A DNA stretch of 64,000 nt, from NCBI RefSeq assembly GCF_047345485.1, contig NZ_JBLFEN010000002.1, positions 62,001-126,000 of the forward strand. The letters run 5' to 3'. The stretch's first letter is position 1; each line of letters opens with the position of its first letter. Origin of the DNA: Jejuia sp047345485. GTDB lineage: Bacteria > Bacteroidota > Bacteroidia > Flavobacteriales > Flavobacteriaceae. Below, piece after piece: positions 17,501 through 26,500 of the stretch. The notes under the pieces were generated by a model. It did no database searches. It was not told where the DNA came from and saw only the letters and a list, made by a program, of their open reading frames with translations. A program made the translations under genes and the position numbers.

Positions 17501-20500
17501 CACCTGTGGCTATATCTGGACCTGCGTTGGTTACTGTTAACGTGAACGTTACTGTATCGCCTACGTTTGGACTGGTGTTATCTATCGCTTTGGCTATGCT
17601 TAAATCGGCCTGTTGAATCGTTACGCCTACTTCGGCTTCGTCATCGTCTGGGATGCCATCGCCATTATCGTCCGTATCTGCATCGCTTGTTGGATCACTG
17701 TCTGGATCAAACTGGTCTGAGGACGTGATCTCTACACCATTGATATACTCGTTCGCTGCTCCAGTTGGGGCATCTACCGTAGCATCAAAAGTCAAGGTTA
17801 ACGTATCTACTCCTACTGGTACGGTTAATCCCGTCCAATCTACTTGGTTCGTTACTGTTTCTGTCCCTGTACTGCTTATGTTTGTTATCGCACTGTAACC
17901 TGCTGGCACCACATCTTGTACTGCTACGCCTGTGGCTGTTACTGTTCCCGCATTGCTTAATGTGATTGTGAACGTCACTACATCGCCTACATTTGGCGTG
18001 GCGTTGCTTACTGCTTTTGAGATACTTAAGTCTGAGGTTTGTGGTGTGATAGTGAAACTATCTTCGTCATCTTCACTCTGGTCACCATCATCATTATCTG
18101 GGGTACTGGTTGGATCGAACTGATCGCTGCCTGTAACTTCTGCTACATTACTGTACTCGCCTGCTGCTCCTGTTGGGGCATTAACAGTTACCTCGTAACT
18201 TAAGGTGATGCTTGTGCCGTTTGCGATACTTGCTATCGTCCAATCGATCTGGTTGCCTGTTGCTACGCCGCCGTTGTCTATATTAGTAATACTGCTGTAA
18301 CCTGATGGTACAACATCACTGGCGCTTACATTGGTCGCTTCGTCTGGACCATTGTTAGTTAGCGTTACTTCAAAGGTTACTGTATCTCCTACATTTGGTG
18401 TCGCACTACTTGTTGCTGCTATACCTTTAGCTAATACTAAATCGGCTTGTGCTGGGGTTACTTCTTCTGCATCTTCATCATCTTCACTCTGGTCGCCATC
18501 ATCATTGTCTGGATCACTGTTTGGATCGAACTGATCGCTTGCTGTTACTTCTGCTACGTTTCTGTATTCGCCTGCTGCTCCTGTTGGGGCATTGACTGTA
18601 ACTTGGTAGCTTACTGTTGTGCCTGCTAATGGTACGTTAAGTCCGCTCCATGTGATAGTGGTTGCTCCTGTATTGAACACTCCGCCATTGTCGATACTAC
18701 CAGCTACTAAGCTGTAACCTATTGGTAATATATCGTCAATGCTTACACCTGTGGCTGCTGTTGTTCCGGCATTGCTTATTGCGATGCTGAACGTAAGTAC
18801 ATCGCCTACGTTTACTGGTGCACCGTTGGTATCGGCTACTGTTTTGTCTAGTGATAGGTCTGCTGTTTGTGGCGTAATGTTGAAGGTATCTTCATCATCG
18901 TCATCGCCATCTAAATCACCATCTTCATCTATTGTATTATTTGTCGTTGGATCACTGTCTGGATCAAACTGATCGCTACCGGTAATCTGTACACTATTAA
19001 GGTACTCGTCTGCTGCTCCCGTTGGGGCGTTTACTGTAGCTTCGTAAGTTACCGTGATGCTACCGTTTGATGGTACACTTAATCCTGTCCATGTGGCTGT
19101 ATTGCCTGCGCCTGTGCCTGCATTATTTACAGTACCTAAAGTGTAACCGATTGGTAATATATCTTCTACTGATACGCCTGTGGCTGCATCTGGTCCGTCA
19201 TTAGTAATTACTAATTCAAACACTAGAGTATCTCCTACGTTTGGCGTGGCACTACCTGAGGCTAAACCTTTGGCGATACTTAAATCGGCTTGTGCTGGGA
19301 CTATGGTTAATTCATCTTCATCATCGTCATCACCATTGCCATCACCGTCTTCATCTACTGTGTTATCTGTGGTTGGATCACTGTCTGGATCATATTGATC
19401 TGAGGCCGTAATCTGCGTGCTATTTGTATAGCTTATACCTGCGCCTGGGGCGTTTATTGTGGCTTCGTACGTTACTACTGTAGTGCCGTTATTTGCTGCT
19501 ACGGTTAAACCTGTCCAGGTTGCGGTGTTACCTGATTGCACGCCGCCATCGTTTACTGTTACTAAGGTGTATCCGTTTGGTAAGATATCTTCTATCGCTA
19601 CACCTGTGGCTATATCTGGGCCTGCATTGGTAACCGTTAATGTGAAGGTTACCGTATCGCCTACGTTTGGACTGGTGTTATCTATTGCTTTGGCTATGCT
19701 TAAATCGGCCTGTTGAATCGTTACGCCTACTTCAGCTTCGTCATCGTCTGGAATGCCATCGCCATTGTCGTCCGTATCTGCATCGCTTGTTGGATCACTG
19801 TCTGGATCAAACTGGTCTGATGCCGTAATCTCTACACCATTAATGTACTCGTTCGCTGCTCCCGTTGGGGCGTCTACTGTAGCATCAAAGGTTAAGGTTA
19901 GCGTATCTGTGCCTACTGGTACGGTTAGTCCCGCCCAATCTAATTGGTTCGTTACTGTTTCTGTCCCTGTTCCGCTAATGTTTGCTATCGCACTGTAACC
20001 TGCTGGCACCACATCTTGTACTGCTACGCCTGTAGCTGTTACTGTGCCTGCATTGCTTAATGTGATTGTGAACGTCACTACATCGCCTACATTTGGTGTG
20101 GCGTTGCTTACTGCTTTGGAGATGCTTAAGTCTGAGGTTTGTGGTGTGATAGTGAAACTATCTTCGTCATCTTCACTCTGGTCACCATCATCATTATCTG
20201 GCGTACTGGTTGGATCGAACTGATCGCTACCTGTAACTTCTGCCACATTACTGTACTCACCTGCTGCTCCTGTTGGGGCATTTACCGTTACCTCGTAACT
20301 TAAGGTGATGCTTGTGCCGTTTGCGATACTTGCTATCGTCCAATCGATCTGGTTGCCTGTCGCTATGCCGCCGTTGTCTATATTAGTAATACTACTGTAA
20401 CCTGATGGTACAACATCACTGGCGCTTACATTGGTCGCTTCGTCTGGTCCGTTATTAGTTAGCGTTACTTCAAATGTTACTGTATCTCCTACATTTGGTG

Positions 20501-23500
20501 TCGCACTGCTTGTTGCCGCTATGCCTTTAGCTAATACTAAATCGGCTTGTGCTGGAGTTACTTCTTCTGCATCTTCATCATCTTCACTCTGGTCGCCATC
20601 ATCATTGTCTGGATCACTATTTGGATCAAATTGATCGCTATCAGTGACTTCTGCTACGTTTCTGTATTCGCCCGCTGCTCCTGTTGGGGCATTGACTGTA
20701 ACTTGGTAGCTTACTGTTGTGCCTGCTAATGGTACGTTAAGTCCGCTCCATGTGATGGTGGTTGCTCCTGTATTGAACACACCGCCATTGTCGATACTAC
20801 CAGCTACTAAGCTGTAACCTATTGGTAATACATCGTCAATGCTTACGCCTGTGGCTGCTGTTGTTCCTGCATTGCTTATTGCGATACTGAACGTAAGTAC
20901 ATCGCCTACGTTTACTGGTGCACCGTTGGTATCGGCTACTGTTTTGTCTAGTGATAGGTCTGCTGTTTGTGGCGTAATATTGAAGGTATCTTCATCATCG
21001 TCATCGCCATCTAAATCACCATCTTCATCTATTGTATTATCCGAGGTTGGATCACTGTCTGGATCGAACTGATCGCTTGCAGTAATCTGTACACTATTAA
21101 GGTACTCGTCTACTGCTCCTGTTGGGGCATTCACTGTAGCTTCGTAAGTTACCGTGATACTCCCGTTTGATGGCACACTTAATCCTGTCCATGTGGCTGT
21201 ATTGCCTACGCCTGTTCCTGCATTATTTACAGTGCCTAAAGTGTAACCGATTGGTAATACATCTTCTACTGATACGCCTGTGGCTGCATCTGGCCCCTCG
21301 TTAGTAATTACTAATTCAAACACTAGAGTATCTCCTACGTTTGGTGTGGCACTACCTGAGGCTAAACCTTTTGCTATACTTAAATCGGCTTGTACTGGGG
21401 CTATAGTCAATGTATCTTCATCATCGTCATCACCATTGCCATCACCGTCTTCATCTACTGTGTTATCTGTGGTTGGATCACTGTCTGGATCATATTGATC
21501 TGAGGCCGTAATCTGCGTGCTATTTGTATAGCTTATACCTGCGCCTGGGGCGTTTATTGTGGCTTCGTACGTTACTACTGTAGTGCCGTTATTTGCTGCT
21601 ACGGTTAAACCTGTCCAGGTTGCGGTGTTACCTGATTGCACGCCGCCATCGTTTACTGTTACTAAGGTGTATCCGTTTGGTAAGATATCTTCTATCGCTA
21701 CACCTGTGGCTATATCTGGGCCTGCATTGGTAACCGTTAATGTGAAGGTTACCGTATCGCCTACGTTTGGACTGGTGTTATCTATCGCTTTGGCTATGCT
21801 TAAATCGGCCTGTTGAATCGTTACGCCTACTTCGGCTTCGTCATCGTCTGGGATGCCATCGCCATTGTCGTCCGTATCTGCATCGCTTGTTGGATCACTG
21901 TCTGGATCAAACTGGTCTGATGCCGTAATCTCTACACCATTAATGTACTCGTTCGCTGCGCCTGTTGGGGCATCTACTGTAGCATCAAAAGTCAAGGTTA
22001 ACGTATCTACTCCTACTGATACGGTTAATCCCGACCAATCTACTTGGTTCGTTACTGTTTCTGTACCTGCGCCACTAATGTTTGCTATCGCACTGTAACC
22101 TGCTGGCACCACATCTTGTACTGCTACGCCTGTAGCTGTTACTGTGCCTGCATTGCTTAATGTAATCGTGAACGTCACTACATCGCCTACATTTGGTGTG
22201 GCGTTGCTTACTGCTTTGGAGATGCTTAAGTCGGCCGTATCAATAGTAAGTTCTGCATTATCCTCATCATCTTCACTTTGGTCACCATCATCATTGTCTG
22301 GTGTACTATCAGGATCGGATTGATCACTAGAAGTTATTTCAGCACTATTATTGTATTCACCAACCGTTCCTGTTGGTGCATTAACTGTAGCTGTAATGTT
22401 TAGTGTTGCTGCACTACCGTTTCCAATAGTGGCAATAGTCCATAAACCTGTGGCTGAATCATAATCACCTAAAGCATCATCGCTTATATAAGTAAAACCA
22501 GCTGGTAATTGATCTACAACTTCTACATTGGTAGCATCATTCCCGCCATCGTTATCAACTGTAATCGTAAACGTTACTGTATCCCCAACAGTTGCGCTTG
22601 TAGGTGCTATGGTTTTAACCAAGTTTAAATCCGCTTCTTCAATTACAAATGTTACTGTGTCTTCATCGTCATCATCACCTCCTGTTGTTGGGTCGTTATC
22701 ACCATCATCATTATCTTCATCCACTGTATCATCTGTTGTTGGATCACTGTCTGGATCATCTAAATCACTCGCCGTAATTTGAACACTATTTGTATAATTT
22801 CCTGTATCATTTACAACCGCATCATAAGTTAATGTTCTAGATAAACCATTACCTAAAGCTAAGTCATTCCAAACTATAGAATTATTACCTACAACAAATA
22901 CCCCAGAATTTGAAATTGTTCCTGGAACTAAATCAAAACCTGATGGTAGCAAATCTTCAATAGCAACACCAGTAGCGTCACCAGGACCAAAATTCTCTAA
23001 GAAAATTGAGAATGTAACTGTGTCGCCTACTGAACCTGAAAGAGGTAAAACAGATTTTGTTATCTGTAAATCTGCAAGCTCTAATATTATTTCAGCATTA
23101 TCCTCATCATCTTCACTTTGATCTCCATTATCATTATTTGGTGTACTGTTTGGATCTGCTTGGTCACTATTTGTAATTTCAGCTGTATTTAAATATTCAT
23201 TTGAAGTACCTGTTGGGGCATTTACTATTGCTGTTATATTTAGCACTTGATCTGTAGCAGTTGTAACTGACCCGGTTGTCCAAACTCCAGTAGTTGGATT
23301 ATAATTTCCACCAGCATCATCACTTTGATATGTATATCCGCTAGGTAATTGATCTAACACCTCAACATTTGTAGCGGTATCTGCTCCTGCGTTAGACACG
23401 GTTATTGTGAAAGTAACTGTATCACCAATACTAACGTTGGTTGGTGACACTACTTTTTGAACCGATAAATCTGCTGATTGTACTGTTATTGTAGCACTAT

Positions 23501-26500
23501 CTTCATCATCTTCACTTTGGTCGCCATCGTCATTATCAGTATCACTATCTGGATCAATATTAGTACTATCTGTAATCTGTGATGTATTTAAGTAAGACCC
23601 TGAAGCATTAACTGTAGCATCAAATGTTAAACTTAAAGTAGCACCATTAGATATATTTAAATTAGACCAAGTTAAGGTTTGCGTACCAGCATCAAAACTG
23701 CCTGAATTAGAAACTGTACCTGGCACTAAACTATAACCTGTTGGTAATACATCTTCAATTGTAACACCTGTGGCATCCATATTTAAAGGATCCGCATCAT
23801 TATTAAAAATATCGATTTGAAATGTTACTGTATCACCAACATTAACTGATGCCGGTGTTACTGTTTTAGTAAGTTCTAAATCTGAAATACCAACAACTTC
23901 TAAAATCATAGTATCGGCAATATCAGTACAGACACCGTTTGAAAGTGTCCATTGAAATTCGTAAGTTCCTAGAGTTAAGCCTGATACTTGCGTAGTCTCA
24001 GAATTTGGATCGATAAAATTTGCTGTTGATGGCCCTGAAACCTGACTCCAAGTTCCAGTAACTCCAGATCCTGCTGGAGTTGCATTCATACTAACAGAGC
24101 TTGATACTGCAACTTGCTGATCTGGTCCAGCATCTACATTTACTAATTGCTCATTAACAACAACTCTTACTGTATCTGTTAACGTACAACCTCCATTTGT
24201 TACAGACCATTCAAAAACATAAGCTCCCATAATTAAATTTGTTATGGTAGTATTTTCAAAATTTGGTGACAGTATGGTTGCAGCGCTCGGGCCTGAAACT
24301 TGACTCCAAGTCCCGGTGCCTTCGGCTAGTGGCGATGCATTCATTGTTGTTTGACTTGCACAAATATCTTGATCTAATCCTGCTATTGCCGGCGAAGGTC
24401 TTGCATCAGGAAACGTAATTTCTACTGTATCCATTTTGGGGTCACAAAGTGAACCTGGGCTTAATGGGAAAGGCCCTCCGTTAGACACTGTCCATGTAAG
24501 TATATAGGGTGTGTTAATATTATCAGGTGCATTTGACAATGTTGTTGTTGGAGAATTAGGACTATCAATTACAATAACACCTCCAGATGGATCATCACCT
24601 GGATTTGCAAAAGACCATTCCCCAATTCCTATTGCTGGTGGTGTTGCATTTAACTGGGCATCAAACTGACATGCATTTGGTTGGTCTGCTCCTGCAATAG
24701 CATCACTTGGTGCTTCAAAAGCTTCAATCCTAACTACATCGGCTAACTTTATACAAGCCCCTCTAGTATAAGTCCATTCTAGTATATACAATCCTGGATT
24801 TACAATATTCATAGTAGTGTCAAACTGCGTATCATCTGTTAAACTTGCACCTCCTCCGCCAACAGGAAATACAATTTCCCATCGACCAGTAACTGCAGGA
24901 GTTCCAGGAATTAAAGAAGGATCTGACCCTGCAAGACTAACCTCATTAGCGACAGGATCGTCTAAACATTTTTGTTGATCTGGACCTGCATTAGGTTCTG
25001 GTGGTTGAGGAATTGTACCTATAGTTACTGAGCTTACTCCAGGATCACAGGATGCCGGTCCAGATCCTGTGTTGGTATTAAAAGTAACATCATCTGGTTC
25101 ATATTGAAAAACATACTCTGTTCCGGGTGTTATAGTAGCGTTTGCTGTATTTGGACCTGTAGTTGTTATTATAGAATTTGTACCAGTAGTAGAGGTTTGT
25201 GTCCAAGTTCCTGTAGAACCTGTTGTTCCTTCTAATAAAACACTTGTAGCTGCACATAATTGCTGGTCCATTCCTGCTGTTGCTGGAGCTGCCACTTCTA
25301 CTTCTACGTCGGCAGATAAAGGTGGAGCACAAAGTGGACTCCCCACTATATTCCATTTAAAATTATACGTACCAGTTACTAAATTAGAAACAGTCACTGT
25401 TGGACTATTTACATCTGAAAACGTTGGAACACTAGGTGACCCTGACTCTACAGTCCAATACCCTATTTCTTCAGCAGGATTGCCTACTGGGTCTGCTTGA
25501 AGTATTGTTGTAGTTGCATTACATACATTTATATCATCTTCTAAAACATTTGGAATACTTGTAGGGATACCAACATTTAAAGTAACACTACTAGTTGCCG
25601 TTCCACTAGGACAGTTTCCACTTCCACGAGTTACTACCCAATCAAAAACATAAGTTCCTGAAAATGTAAAAGTCACATCAGTATCAGGATCAGTATCATC
25701 TACAAAGGTAAATCCACCTGGACCTTCATTTAAAATCCATTGCCCTGTTGTTCCCGAAGGAAGTGGATCATTAGCATCCATTGTAAATGTCGAAGCACAA
25801 TCTGTTTGATCTGGTCCTGCGTTTGATATTGGATTATCTGCTATAGTTATTTCTACAGTATCAGAAACAGATTGGCATCCATTAACACCATTAGTTACTG
25901 TCCAAGTTAAAACATATGAACCTACTGATGGTACTGTTACTGTTGCATCATTACTATTTGCTGATGGTGTAAAGACTACACCTGCATCAGGACTTGACCA
26001 AACACCAGTTTCATCTGGTGCTACAGGAAGACTACCTGATAAGACATAAGATAAACTACTAGCATCCTGACAATCATCTGCTCCTGCATCTACATTTTGC
26101 GGCCCCTGCGTATTATTAGTATTTATAGTAATCGTTGTACTTTCTGGTGTAGGACACGTTGCGCCCACAGCGTTTTCTAAAGCAATTGTCCACGTTACGG
26201 TATATGTTTCATTTGCTGCTAAATTTTCTATTTGGGTACTAGGATCATTAACATCAATAAAAGTAGGACCAGCAGGACTAATTGACCAAGTTCCTATTTG
26301 ACCAGCAGAAGGCGTATTGGCATCAACTTGAAAACTTGAACCAAAACAGATATTCGCTGGAGTTGGTGTACTTATTGCAGGTGTATCAATAGTTGTTGCG
26401 TTAAGCCTAATGGTGACATCATCTGGTGTTGCTTGACATCCTACAGAAGGACCACCTGTTACATTATACCTATATGTATATAAACCAGGAACTGTAATAC

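Noticed and set aside
17653..22098. Multiple plus-strand open frames rich in Ser/Val/Thr
   Set aside because: They are antisense shadows of the adhesin and repeat at exactly 2,100-bp steps because the DNA does.
16000..24000. CRISPR-like regular repeats
   Set aside because: The periodic CAT-rich stretches are Asp-rich linkers and repeated DUF11 codons of one reading frame, with no short repeat/unique spacer structure.
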